40,238 nucleotides of DNA from Clostridia bacterium (GCA_900769475.1 CAAGGQ010000087.1:1-40238); one strand, 5' to 3'; numbered from the stretch's first letter, positions 1-8,453 are shown. Numbers and translations: made by a program. Notes: generated from the letters alone by a model not told the origin.

Positions 1-725
1 GCCCCCATCTTGCGACGGAATTCCGAAGAAAAATAACTGATGCTATCAAAGCCCGCCCGGGTTGCCACCTCTGCCACCGAATAGAGCTGGGAGCGCAGGA
101 GCCGACAGGCCGTATCAATGCGGCGTTGCTTGATGTATTCGATGGGCGTCATACGGTAGTATTTTTTGAATGCGTTGCGGAAATAAACCTCGCTGGTACC
201 GTAGCGCGTCGCCAGCTCTGCCACGCGAAGGTCGGGATCGCAAACCCGCTCATCCAAATACCGCTTACATTCCTCCATGCGAGCAGGCGGCTGGGGTGCC
301 CGTTGAAAAAAGATGGTATCGGCCTCAGACAAGATCCGATAGGCATCGGCAAACACGCTGTACGACACCCCTTCGGCTCCCATATGCCGGATCCCTCGCC
401 GAAATAAGTGGGCAAGGTTCTCGGTCTGCTCCAGGAGAATCGCTGTGGGTCCATCCGGAAAGAGAGGCTCCGGAGAGGCAGTCCAAACGTGCAGGATCAG
501 CATCTCCCCGGGCTCCAGAATCTTGGTTTCATAAGCACATCCTGCAGGAAGAAGGGTGAGCATATTCGCTTTGGATTCGATGCACCCATTCGTTGTGAAA
601 ATCAAAACTTTTCCGCTAAGTCGCAGGGTGAGAGAGGAAAATCCGCGAGGGGGCACCTTGGCCTCCATTCTCTGATAGGCCGCCTGAAAAAACTCTACAT
701 TCGTTAAAATCGGGATATTCGACAT
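1..725 (-). CDS. AraC-family transcriptional regulator, C-terminus cut by window edge
   Basis: A reading frame open from an ATG at 725 leftward off the edge gives 241 visible codons starting MSNIPILTNVEFF. The N-terminal 140 residues look like a cupin-type sensing domain (weakly conserved). From about residue 160 there is a double helix-turn-helix of the AraC/XylS type: first helix-turn-helix around LRVAELATRYGTSEVYF, then the signature around VAEVATRAGFDSISYFS. Only the last few residues should be missing. A GGGAGG ribosome binding site lies just upstream of the ATG. The gene is divergent from the Fe-S protein pair starting at 887, with 161 bp between them, so by analogy with AraC regulators it probably controls that pair. 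The ligand cannot be read from the sequence. Confidence 0.9.
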   Translation of the reverse strand, partial: MSNIPILTNVEFFQAAYQRMEAKVPPRGFSSLTLRLSGKVLIFTTNGCIESKANMLTLLPAGCAYETKILEPGEMLILHVWTASPEPLFPDGPTAILLEQTENLAHLFRRGIRHMGAEGVSYSVFADAYRILSEADTIFFQRAPQPPARMEECKRYLDERVCDPDLRVAELATRYGTSEVYFRNAFKKYYRMTPIEYIKQRRIDTACRLLRSQLYSVAEVATRAGFDSISYFSSEFRRKMG

Positions 726-753
726 CACAAAGCCTCCCTTTTTCTTTTTTATC

Positions 754-782
754 ATCATAGCATATTTTTTGCAAAAATGCAA
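754..782 (-). promoter_or_regulatory. Promoter of the leftward AraC gene
   Basis: On the minus strand a -35 box TTGCAT (777-782) is followed by a 17-bp spacer and a -10 box TATGAT (754-759). The -35 overlaps an inverted repeat TTGCA-aaaa-TGCAA (769-782), which could be an operator. Confidence 0.6.
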
Positions 783-824
783 GAGGGTTGGTTTCGAAAA
801 ATGAAAATTGATTTCCTTTTGTTA

Positions 825-853
825 TTGAAAGGCAGAAAAAGGCATGGTATAAT
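825..853 (+). promoter_or_regulatory. Sigma-A-type promoter of the Fe-S protein pair
   Basis: TTGAAA (825-830), 17-bp spacer, perfect TATAAT (848-853). The start codon is at 887 and the AGGAG ribosome binding site at 871-875, so the leader would be about 27 nt. Confidence 0.8.
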
Positions 854-886
854 CAAGGAAACATCAAAAAAGGAGTAGTCTGAACC

Positions 887-1789
887 ATGAAAGATCTGAA
901 CGTATTGATCGAGGAAGCCCTGAAAAAAGAGGGCATCGACCTGATCGGCTTTGCCTCCAAGGAGCGCTTTGCCGGAGTGGCGCCCCAGAACGATCCCTTT
1001 GCCATTTTCCCCGAGGGCAAAACTGTGATCATGCTGGGAAAGCGCATCCCCCGCGGTGCTCTGCGCGGTGTGGAGGAAGGCACCAACTTTAACGATTATA
1101 CCCGTTTTGGAAAGAACTGGCTGGAGGACGAATTCCTCTCCCTGGCCTGCTACAACCTGGTCAACGTTTTGGAAAACGAGGGCTGGGAGGCAGTTCCCAT
1201 CTTCCCTAACCCCTCGGAGATCAAGCCCATGGGCGTTTCGGTGGCCGAAGGACGTCCCGAGCCCAACGTCTTCCCCGATTTTGAATACGCAGCCGTGGCC
1301 TGCGGCCTTTGCGAGATCGGTTTAGGCGGCCTTCTGCTCTCCCCCAAGTTCGGCTCCAGACAGCGCTTCCATATGATCATTACCGACGCTCCCCTGCCCT
1401 CCACTCCCCTTTTGGAGCCCCCCGTGTGCAATGGCTGCGGAAAATGCGCGGCGGCCTGCCCTCTGGGTGCCATCGACGTGGAGAACACCCACACCGTAAC
1501 CATTTGCGGCAAGGAAATGAAAGTGGCAAGCATTGATTACGATAAGTGCCGCAAGTGCCAGAACGGCGCCTGCGGAAACCGCTTTGCTCCCTACGCCAAA
1601 CCCGACCGCATTGCGGCACTCTGCAACCGCACCTGCCTCTGCGTGCTGGAGGAAGAGGGACGCCTGGAGAACCAATTTGAAAAGCCCTTCCGCAAGCGCG
1701 CGGCCTGGTCCCGAGATCTGGAGGGCAAGCCCATTGCGGGTGCTACCGAATCCATGGGCAGAGAGAACCTCAAAGGAGCACAAAAATGA
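887..1789 (+). CDS. QueG-like 4Fe-4S double-cluster protein (paralog 1)
   Basis: A 300-residue protein related to epoxyqueuosine reductase QueG (COG1600). The N-terminal two thirds resemble the cobalamin-reductase fold shared by QueG and reductive dehalogenases, including a stretch around residues 136-168 (AVACGLCEIG then ITDAPL) that lines up with the QueG AAGLGWIGK...TDLPL region. A classical 4Fe-4S motif follows (C181, C184, C187, C191-P). Further cysteines at 221, 224, 229, 246, 250 and 252 could hold a second cluster. No signal peptide, so cytoplasmic. The gene overlaps the next, homologous gene by ATGA, indicating translational coupling. A function in tRNA modification is not established: two tandem copies next to an AraC regulator suggest a specialised redox reaction. 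Family membership is fairly sure, substrate unknown. Confidence 0.8.
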   Translation: MKDLNVLIEEALKKEGIDLIGFASKERFAGVAPQNDPFAIFPEGKTVIMLGKRIPRGALRGVEEGTNFNDYTRFGKNWLEDEFLSLACYNLVNVLENEGWEAVPIFPNPSEIKPMGVSVAEGRPEPNVFPDFEYAAVACGLCEIGLGGLLLSPKFGSRQRFHMIITDAPLPSTPLLEPPVCNGCGKCAAACPLGAIDVENTHTVTICGKEMKVASIDYDKCRKCQNGACGNRFAPYAKPDRIAALCNRTCLCVLEEEGRLENQFEKPFRKRAAWSRDLEGKPIAGATESMGRENLKGAQK

Positions 1790-2913
1790 AGCTGACGTCA
1801 CAAATGATCAAGGATCGTGCGCGGGAGCTGGGCATTGACGCCATTGCCATTGGCAACATCGAGCGCTTTCAGAACGCCCCCAAGCTGATGTCGCCTCTGA
1901 CCTATTTCCCCGAGGCCAAATCGGTGATCGCTGTTGCCATGCGCATCCCCCGGGGAACCTACCGCGGCATTGAGGAAGGCACCCATTGGCACAACTATAC
2001 CTTTTACTCCTACAACAAATTGAATTCCCTGTTCCGTCCCCGTCTTTCCTATGAGCTGGCCTGCTTTATTGAGGATCACGGATGGGAGGCGGTTCCCCAT
2101 TTCCCCGCCGTTCCCGAGGGTCAGGGAACCACCAAGGAACCGGTGGCCGAGGGGAAGGTTCCCCCCGACGTGGTTTGCAGCGTGCGCCTGATTGCCGCCG
2201 GCTGCGGACTGGGGGAGATCGGCTACTCCAAGGTCTTTTTAACCAAGGAATTTGGCCCACGGGTACGCCTGGGGCTGATCTTTACCGACTGTGAGCTGGA
2301 GCCCGATCCCATTATGGATACCGGAGAGATCTGCCTCCATTGCGGAGCCTGTGTGCGCGAGTGCCCCGGCAACGCCGTTCCCCCTATCAAGGAGACCGAA
2401 AAGCGCCTGACGGTGGATTACGGAGAAAAGCAGGTTTGGTACGGTGACGTGCGTATGGGCCGCTGTACTCTCTCCCACCACGGCATGAATAACGAGTGCT
2501 CGCCCTTCTTGAAAAAGGATTTTCCCAACATGGCCTTTGACGTACGCAATAGCGAAATGACCGAGGAAGAGGCCTATATCATGTCCTATACCATGGCCAA
2601 GGGAAAATGGTCGCGAAAGCCAGAAAGCGACAAGGTGATGGGATATTACGATTATATTCTGACTCACACAGGTTACTTTGCCATTTGCGGTGCCCGCGGC
2701 TGTATCCGCGCCTGCATGAACGCGCTGGAAAAGGCGGGACGCATTGAAAACCGCTTCCACAACCAATTCTATCACAAACCCAGCTGGTTGCTTTCCAACA
2801 CCCCCGAGGTGGTTTCCAAGGGTGTGAATCCCTATCGTGAAGCCCATCTGGATGAGAAATTCCCGGGTATTCGCGAGAACGAATACGAAAAAACCGAGGA
2901 TGGATCCAAATAA
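1786..2913 (+). CDS. QueG-like 4Fe-4S protein (paralog 2)
   Basis: A 375-residue paralog of the preceding protein, alignable over its length (shared FPEAKSVI, MRIPRG, GIEEGT, EDHGWEAVP, LIFTD motifs). First 4Fe-4S motif at C183, C186, C189, C193-P. An insertion of about 70 residues separates it from a second cysteine group, C301, C306 and C310 (ICGARGCIRAC), followed by the shared ending GRIENRF. Extra C227 and C238 lie inside the insertion. The ATG at 1786 overlaps the stop of the first gene, so both are made from one message; the two may form a heterodimer (inference). A strong hairpin terminator follows the stop directly. Cofactor (cobalamin or not) and substrate are unknown. Confidence 0.8.
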   Translation: MKLTSQMIKDRARELGIDAIAIGNIERFQNAPKLMSPLTYFPEAKSVIAVAMRIPRGTYRGIEEGTHWHNYTFYSYNKLNSLFRPRLSYELACFIEDHGWEAVPHFPAVPEGQGTTKEPVAEGKVPPDVVCSVRLIAAGCGLGEIGYSKVFLTKEFGPRVRLGLIFTDCELEPDPIMDTGEICLHCGACVRECPGNAVPPIKETEKRLTVDYGEKQVWYGDVRMGRCTLSHHGMNNECSPFLKKDFPNMAFDVRNSEMTEEEAYIMSYTMAKGKWSRKPESDKVMGYYDYILTHTGYFAICGARGCIRACMNALEKAGRIENRFHNQFYHKPSWLLSNTPEVVSKGVNPYREAHLDEKFPGIRENEYEKTEDGSK

Positions 2914-2919
2914 AAAAAC

Positions 2920-2949
2920 GGAGGCGCTTCTCTTTTGAGAAGCGCCTCC
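2920..2949. terminator. Bidirectional terminator between convergent genes
   Basis: Perfect 13-bp stem (2920-2932 with 2937-2949) around a TTTT loop. An A-run precedes it and a T-rich stretch follows, so it can stop transcripts from both sides. Confidence 0.9.
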
Positions 2950-2955
2950 CTGCTT

Positions 2956-3984
2956 TTATGCAAAGAAACGCAGGTAACGTATATAGTTGTTCCAATCCTC
3001 GCGGCTCTGATAGTGCAGACCTGCGCGGAGATGATAGCCAATATCTCCGTCATGGAAGCACTCGCCCACTTCGGGCAAACGGTCGGGGTGAATAAACCCA
3101 CGTGTTCCGTGTGCCTTGTAATAATCACTTGCGGCAATGCAGGAAAGGTATTCATTCTTGGGGCAAGCCCAAAGATCCTCTGCGGCGCTGGCAACGTAGA
3201 CCTTGTGGGGCAGATTGGCGGCCAGAAGCCAATGCTGATCAAAGGGCAACATATCCTCGGCGTCTACGTACTTGTAATAGTTCTCGCAGAACCAGTAGGG
3301 GAAAACCTTTACGATCTTTGTAACCGTTTCCCCATCGTTTTCTCTTGCCAACGATGCGCCACTACAGCCAGAATTGTTGGAGAAAGCGCAATAGAAGCGC
3401 TCGTCCAGAGCCCCCGTCAAGAGTGCGGTCTTGCCAAGCCGGGAATGTCCCGCCACACAGATGCGGGCATGATCCAGCTCGGGCAAAGTCATGGCATAAT
3501 CCATAACCGCCATGGCCGCCCACGCCCAAAGGCCGATCTTTCCGCAATCGTTAGGATTGCGCTTGCCGTTGGGATAGATCTTTCCCGCCAGGCCGTTGGT
3601 AAAATCTCCGTCGTCGGAGGTCACATCCTTGTAGCAAAAGGTCAGGGTGGCAAAGCCCTCGTCCACCAACTCCTCGGTGGGCTGATAGCTGTCGGGAATG
3701 TTAGCACGGAAATTGATGTGAATAAAGCAAGGGATCTCGCTCTTCCCCTTGGGAGCTACGTAATAGACCGGGAAGGAAAACTCCCCCCACTCTGCCCGGC
3801 AGGTCAGCTTCAGGGTGTGCAGAGGTGCCTTCCCCGCGCAGAATTTGCGGTCCAGGGCGGTTTCTTCTGCCGTCACCTCATAGGGGCGGGCGGGCAGATA
3901 GCCGTATTCCTCGCGCAAAAGCAGATCCAAAAGTTCTTTCTTTTCAAGTCCCATAGGATTGGGAAGCTGCCTCAAAAGCTCCAT
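2956..3984 (-). CDS. CE15-like (glucuronoyl esterase-type) alpha/beta hydrolase
   Basis: A 342-residue hydrolase with the hallmarks of bacterial family CE15 glucuronoyl esterases: nucleophile S181 in GHSRLGK, the following GALDERF and NNSGCSGAS blocks, a probable acid at E269 in AAEDLWACP, and catalytic H324 in GLHYQSREDW near the C-terminus. CE15 enzymes cleave esters between 4-O-methyl-glucuronic acid and lignin or other groups. No signal peptide is seen, so it probably acts inside the cell on imported fragments, which is unusual for characterised CE15 members. Its ATG lies inside the end of the upstream CapA-like gene (13-bp overlap), so the two are cotranslated. Another acyl or sugar ester could be the true substrate. 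Confidence 0.8.
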   Translation of the reverse strand: MELLRQLPNPMGLEKKELLDLLLREEYGYLPARPYEVTAEETALDRKFCAGKAPLHTLKLTCRAEWGEFSFPVYYVAPKGKSEIPCFIHINFRANIPDSYQPTEELVDEGFATLTFCYKDVTSDDGDFTNGLAGKIYPNGKRNPNDCGKIGLWAWAAMAVMDYAMTLPELDHARICVAGHSRLGKTALLTGALDERFYCAFSNNSGCSGASLARENDGETVTKIVKVFPYWFCENYYKYVDAEDMLPFDQHWLLAANLPHKVYVASAAEDLWACPKNEYLSCIAASDYYKAHGTRGFIHPDRLPEVGECFHDGDIGYHLRAGLHYQSREDWNNYIRYLRFFA

Positions 3985-5084
3985 TGACTCTTCTCCATTT
4001 CTTTTTCGTTGGTTAGATTGTAAGACGGAAACAGTTCACGCCAAACGTCGGTATGGGCTTCGCAATCCAGATAGTGGGAGAATCTTCCGTTTTCCTGTTC
4101 CGTGGAATCCTCAAGGCAGGCACGGTGGATCGCTTTGATGTAAATCTCCTTCGTTTCTTGACAAAAATCATGCCACTCCTGTCTCCATTCCCCACTTTCA
4201 AGCTTTTGGCTTCGCTCTGCAAAAGCCTTCAGAATGGCAGCCCCGTCCTCGCCCTTGGCAAGCGCGATGCCCACCTCTCCGGCGCGAAGGGGAACAAAGG
4301 AAATTTTATGGCTGACGGTATCGTATTCCACCGCCAAGGACGTATGCCAGGTCTCCCGATTTTTATTGGGCTTTACGAAATGGAAATTTCCCTGTCCGTA
4401 AAGGATGTGGCAATCCTCGTATTGCTCATAAACTCCGATACAATGACTGTGCTGACAAAGGATCACGTCGGCACCGTTTTTTGCCATGGCGCGGCAAAGC
4501 TTGCGCAACCGGGGGGAAGGATATTGGCAATACTCCTTACCACCGTGATAAATCACGATCACGCGGTCATGCGTCTTTTTCGCGTTTTGAATATCCTCCA
4601 TGGTGTCGTACTCGTCGTAGGGACGCGATCCCATGCGATCCTCCAGGGCGTAGGAATACTCGTGCTCGCAAACGGCAATGATACAGATCTTTTCGCCGTT
4701 ACGTTCCACGGTGTAATTCTTGCGGGAATCCTCGTAGTCCTTTCCGAAGCCCGTATAGTCGATAGAAGCATCCTCCAATTCCTTTAAGGTATCCTCGATG
4801 CCCTCGATGCCGTAATCGAAAACATGATTGTTGCTCAACCCACAGCAATCCACGCCCAGCGTTTTCAGCACACGTGCTGTTTCCTTAGGGGCTTTGAGAT
4901 GAGGGCCGAATTTGGAAATCTGATTTTCGGAATTTGTCAGAGCACACTCCAGATTAACGAAAATAAAATCTCTGTCTTGGAACATCTCAACCGTATCGCA
5001 AAACAGTATGGGAATATTTTGTTCCTGAAAAAGCGGTGCGTTAACAGCCGTGGGAGAAATATCACCAAGCAATAAGGTCTTCAT
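3972..5084 (-). CDS. CapA-like (PGA_cap) metallophosphatase-fold protein
   Basis: About 370 residues if started at the ATG at 5084, which has a good GGAGG site; the frame stays open to 5177 but that stretch overlaps the promoter region. Family motifs in order: GDISPT (metal site 1), FVNLECALT, LSNNHVFDYG (NH block), VIYHGGKEY, LCQHSHCIG (GH/HSH block) and YGQGNFHF. These match the calcineurin-like domain of CapA/PgsA proteins, which are linked to poly-gamma-glutamate synthesis but whose chemistry is unsettled. There is no membrane anchor, unlike CapA of Bacillus, and no capBC neighbours. The overlap with the CE15-like esterase gene suggests a role in sugar ester or oligosaccharide breakdown instead (inference). 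Confidence 0.8.
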   Translation of the reverse strand: MKTLLLGDISPTAVNAPLFQEQNIPILFCDTVEMFQDRDFIFVNLECALTNSENQISKFGPHLKAPKETARVLKTLGVDCCGLSNNHVFDYGIEGIEDTLKELEDASIDYTGFGKDYEDSRKNYTVERNGEKICIIAVCEHEYSYALEDRMGSRPYDEYDTMEDIQNAKKTHDRVIVIYHGGKEYCQYPSPRLRKLCRAMAKNGADVILCQHSHCIGVYEQYEDCHILYGQGNFHFVKPNKNRETWHTSLAVEYDTVSHKISFVPLRAGEVGIALAKGEDGAAILKAFAERSQKLESGEWRQEWHDFCQETKEIYIKAIHRACLEDSTEQENGRFSHYLDCEAHTDVWRELFPSYNLTNEKEMEKSQWSF

Positions 5085-5118
5085 ATTTGCCTCCAAACAA
5101 TAATTGCACAAAATTAGT

Positions 5119-5177
5119 TTGACAACGATCTTCTTTTGTGATATTATAATTATAACATGATTGCCATTACAAAGCAA
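5119..5177. promoter_or_regulatory. Face-to-face overlapping promoters for the CapA/CE15 pair and the AraC gene
   Basis: Rightward: TTGACA (5119-5124), 17-bp spacer, TATTAT (5142-5147). Leftward: TTGCTT (5172-5177), 17-bp spacer, perfect TATAAT (5149-5154). The two -10 boxes abut, so polymerases would converge and exclude each other. Predicted leaders are about 80 nt (right) and 58 nt (left). Confidence 0.65.
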
Positions 5178-5234
5178 TACACGATTTTAAGACATTCCCT
5201 GCTTTTTTGTACTATTTTAAGATCGGAGAATATT

Positions 5235-5999
5235 ATGGAGCCTTATATCGTCAAAGATATCCAACATTTTTGCAACGTATCGGTAAACAAATGCACGAAG
5301 ATCAAAAGCCATATCATTGGATATTACGATCTGACCCTTGTACTGAAAGGGGAAATGACCTATCTTGCCAACGGAAAGACCTATCTCCTTCGTAAAGACG
5401 ACGCAATTCTGCTCCCCCCCGGAACCCTGCGAGAACGCCTGGAGGGAAAGGAAAAGGTCGAATATGGCAGCTTCAATTTTCAAGTATTTTCGGACAAGCA
5501 TTTGCCACGGGAGATCTTTTTGAAAAATGTCATTACGCAGGATATTCGCAAGCTTCTCTCCCTGTTTGCCCAACGGCACCTCGCGCCAACCTATCATTCC
5601 AAGGAAAAATTATGCAGCGTTCTGAATTATATTTTATTTGAGATCATAGATTCCGCCGCCTTTGGAAGCAACCATTCCCATGTAATCAACATCAAGAAAT
5701 TCATTGATGAAAATCTTTCCCGACAGATCACCCTGACCGGAATCAGTGATCACCTGCATCTCTCCAAGGAATATATTGCCTACATTTTCAAAAAGGAAGT
5801 GGGCAAAACCGTTGTGGAGTACACAAATGAGCGAAAAATGCTGATTGCAAAAAGCATGATACAGACAGGAGAGCTGTCTCTGCCAAGTATTGCCGAGCAT
5901 TTGGGATTTGAAAGCTACAGCTATTTTTCAAGAGTTTTCAAAAAACATTTCAAGGTTTCTCCAAGCGGCTTCAAGGCGCAAAAAGAGAAATGGTCCTAA
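5235..5999 (+). CDS. AraC-family transcriptional regulator
   Basis: 254 residues from the ATG at 5235 (MEPYIVKDIQHFCN), chosen because a CGGAG site lies six bases upstream; an in-frame ATG at 5157 has no such site and almost coincides with the predicted transcription start. N-terminal cupin-like domain (about 1-140) with TYLLRKDDAILLPPG, typical of AraC sugar-sensing domains. C-terminal double helix-turn-helix: ITLTGISDHLHLSKEYIAYIF, then LPSIAEHLGFESYSYFSRVFK. Divergent from the CapA-like/CE15 operon, its probable target. Ends in a strong terminator. Confidence 0.92.
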   Translation: MEPYIVKDIQHFCNVSVNKCTKIKSHIIGYYDLTLVLKGEMTYLANGKTYLLRKDDAILLPPGTLRERLEGKEKVEYGSFNFQVFSDKHLPREIFLKNVITQDIRKLLSLFAQRHLAPTYHSKEKLCSVLNYILFEIIDSAAFGSNHSHVINIKKFIDENLSRQITLTGISDHLHLSKEYIAYIFKKEVGKTVVEYTNERKMLIAKSMIQTGELSLPSIAEHLGFESYSYFSRVFKKHFKVSPSGFKAQKEKWS

Positions 6000-6001
6000 A
6001 A

Positions 6002-6037
6002 AAGTCGTACTCAAGCAACCGGGCTTGAGTACGACTT
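6002..6037. terminator. Bidirectional terminator
   Basis: 15-bp perfect stem (6002-6016 with 6023-6037), loop AACCGG, A-run before and T-run after. It separates the AraC gene from the convergent GH31 gene. Confidence 0.92.
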
Positions 6038-6050
6038 TTTTTCATGATTT

Positions 6051-8453
6051 TCAACAGAAGGTCAACTCATAGAGCACATCGCGGACAGAATCCGAAAGCG
6101 CAAGGTTGTTGAGCCCCAGAGCGATGTCCTCCTTGCAGGAGGTCTTTTTGTAAATATCGTAAACGGCGTTCTTGTCATCCACAGCCATCTGTGCCGCCAT
6201 GAGGAAGTCGAACACATCCTTCTTGAAGTCCTTGTTGACAAGGATGTGGACGTTCTCCAGAGATACGGAAATTTCCTCCCCCGGACTCACGGGAGAAAGC
6301 TCTACCGAGAGGGTGTGGGTTGCGGCATCGTAGGTCTGGGAGATCACGCAAGCGCCCTTTGCCACCATTCCCTCCTCAAATCCACGGAAATGGAGGGTGT
6401 AGGTACGCATTTCGGGCAGGAGGGAAAGATCTCCCGTTGCCTCGATCTTCAAAGTCGAAGTCTCACCCCAAACAAAATCAAAGGCGGTATTGGCAAACGC
6501 GCCTTTCCGATACTCATAGCCGTCGCCGCTGTCCTCGTACAGATCGTAGTGCCCCGAGGCTCCCGGGAACACGTATACGTCCATAGCGGCAGGGTTTTCC
6601 ACGCAGTTGTCGCCGCCCGCATCCTTGGACAGGGGCAGAATGGCACCGGGACGCGCCAGTACCGCTTGATCCTCGATCCTGCGGTTCAGCTTCATCTCCC
6701 GTCCCCCCCGGTAGGTGCAACCGGTGAACACGTCGGTCCAGGTTCCCTCGGGGATCCAGGCCTTTTCGGTGGCCATGCCGCTATCAAAGGCGGTAGGCGA
6801 GGTGATGGGACATACCATCAACGAGGCGCCAAAGAAATACTGATTACGGAAATCGTAGGCCTTCTTTTCCTCGGGATAGTGGTAGTAGATGGGGGTGATC
6901 ATGGGGATATACTCGGCATTCGCCCGATGGTTCTCGGTGTAGAGATAAGGGATCAGGCGATGACGCAAACGGAAATAGTAGCTCACGATCTCCTCGGTCT
7001 GCTTTCCGTATACCCAAGGCTCCTTGCTGGTAAAGGGATTGTTGCTGGAGTGCATGCGCAGCACGGGAGAAAAGACGCCAAACTGGATCCAACGAATGAA
7101 CAGTTCCCGCTCTCGCACGCCCGTTTTGAAGCCGCCAATATCGTGGCTCCAGCAATGGTAACCCACGTTTACGGCATTGGCGGTAAAATAGGGCTGGAAG
7201 CGCAACGATTTCCAGGTGGCAATGGTATCCCCCGAGAAGCCGAAGGGATAGCGATGCCCGCCCAGTCCCGCATAGCGGGATAGGATCATTCCCCGACGGT
7301 CGGACTTACAGTTATCTAAATAGTGGAAGTGGTTCAGCGACCACAGGGGATCCAGACCGGGAAGCTGGCTCTCGGTGCCCTGCTGCCAATCGATCCAACA
7401 AAAGTCGGCGCCCATCTCCTCGTTGGGACGGATCAAATGCTTGAAATACGCCTTGAGGAAGGCAGGGGATGCGCTGTCAAAATGCACGGGATCCTCGCGG
7501 GAGGTGTCCACGCCCAGCTCCTCTGCCATGGCGGGATAGGCGTCCTCATAGCCCTGCACCCCATCGGCGGGATGGAGGTTCATGCCGCAATGATAGCCGT
7601 TCTCGTGAAGATGCTTTAAAAAGCGGGCAGGATCAGGAAAATATTCCCGATTCCAGGTAAAGCCCGTCCATCCGCGGCCGTATTTGGGATCCACGTCGGT
7701 CACGTGCCAGTCCATGTCCAGCATAGCCACGGTAAAGGGCATCTTGTGCTCCTTGAATTTCTCCAGCAGAGCCGAATAGCTTTCCTCGGTGTACTTCCAG
7801 TAGCGGCTCCACCAGTTGCCCAGGGCGTAGCGAGGAAGCATGGGAGGGGCTCCGGTCAGACGGTAGAAATCCCTTATGGCTCCAAAGTAATCGTGCTGGT
7901 AGCAGAAGAAGTACACGTCCGAGTTCCCCGGGCGCCGCGGCTCCAGCCAACCCTCTTGGTTAAAGAGGAGGGTCTTGCTATCGTCAAAGAAACTGCGTCC
8001 GCTGGTATCCTGCAAGCCAAAATCCAGGGGATATTCTCCGTCGATCTTATCCAGAGTACGGGTGGTGCCCAGCAAATTGTGATGGCGGGGAGGATTGCCA
8101 TAGGTGGTGGCACCGTATTTCCAGCGTCCACCGTAGTTGGTGTAGCGGTTCTTGGCATCAATGTAGAGATTCTCGGGAGAAAAGGTCTTTTTGTTGTACA
8201 CCAAATGGAAAGCAACGGTAGAGATCTCCAGGCGCTCCGGCTCATCTACCACGTGGAACTCCGGGAGGTCAAAGGAGCGATTGAGCACCGTTTGCGAGGG
8301 ACGATCCTCAAACATACCGCTCTCGCTGTATTCCAAACGCAACAGATTGGGGGTCAGTACCGAGAACCGATAATGCTCCCCCTGCACAATGGCATTGGGA
8401 TGGCAGACTCCGGTACCCAGATATTGGGAATGCTGCTCGTAGAATTGCTTCAT
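6051..8453 (-). CDS. Glycoside hydrolase family 31 (alpha-glucosidase/alpha-xylosidase type)
   Basis: 800 residues from the ATG at 8453 (MKQFYEQHSQ). This start is preferred over the open frame to 8528 because the promoter -10 lies at 8500-8505 and an AAGGAG site precedes it. N-terminal beta-sandwich about 1-200, (beta/alpha)8 barrel about 205-570, then C-terminal beta domains. Nucleophile D355 in FCWIDWQQG and acid/base D409 in FSGDTIATW match GH31; the conserved WSHDIGGF follows. The last 70 or so residues (from VNKDFKKDVFDF) look helical and go beyond the usual GH31 end. No signal peptide, so intracellular processing of alpha-linked oligosaccharides. Exact specificity cannot be told. The divergent AraC gene at 8657 is the likely regulator. 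Confidence 0.93.
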   Translation of the reverse strand: MKQFYEQHSQYLGTGVCHPNAIVQGEHYRFSVLTPNLLRLEYSESGMFEDRPSQTVLNRSFDLPEFHVVDEPERLEISTVAFHLVYNKKTFSPENLYIDAKNRYTNYGGRWKYGATTYGNPPRHHNLLGTTRTLDKIDGEYPLDFGLQDTSGRSFFDDSKTLLFNQEGWLEPRRPGNSDVYFFCYQHDYFGAIRDFYRLTGAPPMLPRYALGNWWSRYWKYTEESYSALLEKFKEHKMPFTVAMLDMDWHVTDVDPKYGRGWTGFTWNREYFPDPARFLKHLHENGYHCGMNLHPADGVQGYEDAYPAMAEELGVDTSREDPVHFDSASPAFLKAYFKHLIRPNEEMGADFCWIDWQQGTESQLPGLDPLWSLNHFHYLDNCKSDRRGMILSRYAGLGGHRYPFGFSGDTIATWKSLRFQPYFTANAVNVGYHCWSHDIGGFKTGVRERELFIRWIQFGVFSPVLRMHSSNNPFTSKEPWVYGKQTEEIVSYYFRLRHRLIPYLYTENHRANAEYIPMITPIYYHYPEEKKAYDFRNQYFFGASLMVCPITSPTAFDSGMATEKAWIPEGTWTDVFTGCTYRGGREMKLNRRIEDQAVLARPGAILPLSKDAGGDNCVENPAAMDVYVFPGASGHYDLYEDSGDGYEYRKGAFANTAFDFVWGETSTLKIEATGDLSLLPEMRTYTLHFRGFEEGMVAKGACVISQTYDAATHTLSVELSPVSPGEEISVSLENVHILVNKDFKKDVFDFLMAAQMAVDDKNAVYDIYKKTSCKEDIALGLNNLALSDSVRDVLYELTFC

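Noticed and set aside
5097..5125. Leftward TTGTCA/TATTGT promoter for the CapA-like gene
   Set aside because: Its start point would fall inside or after the ribosome binding site at 5089-5094; the TTGCTT/TATAAT pair at 5149-5177 fits better.
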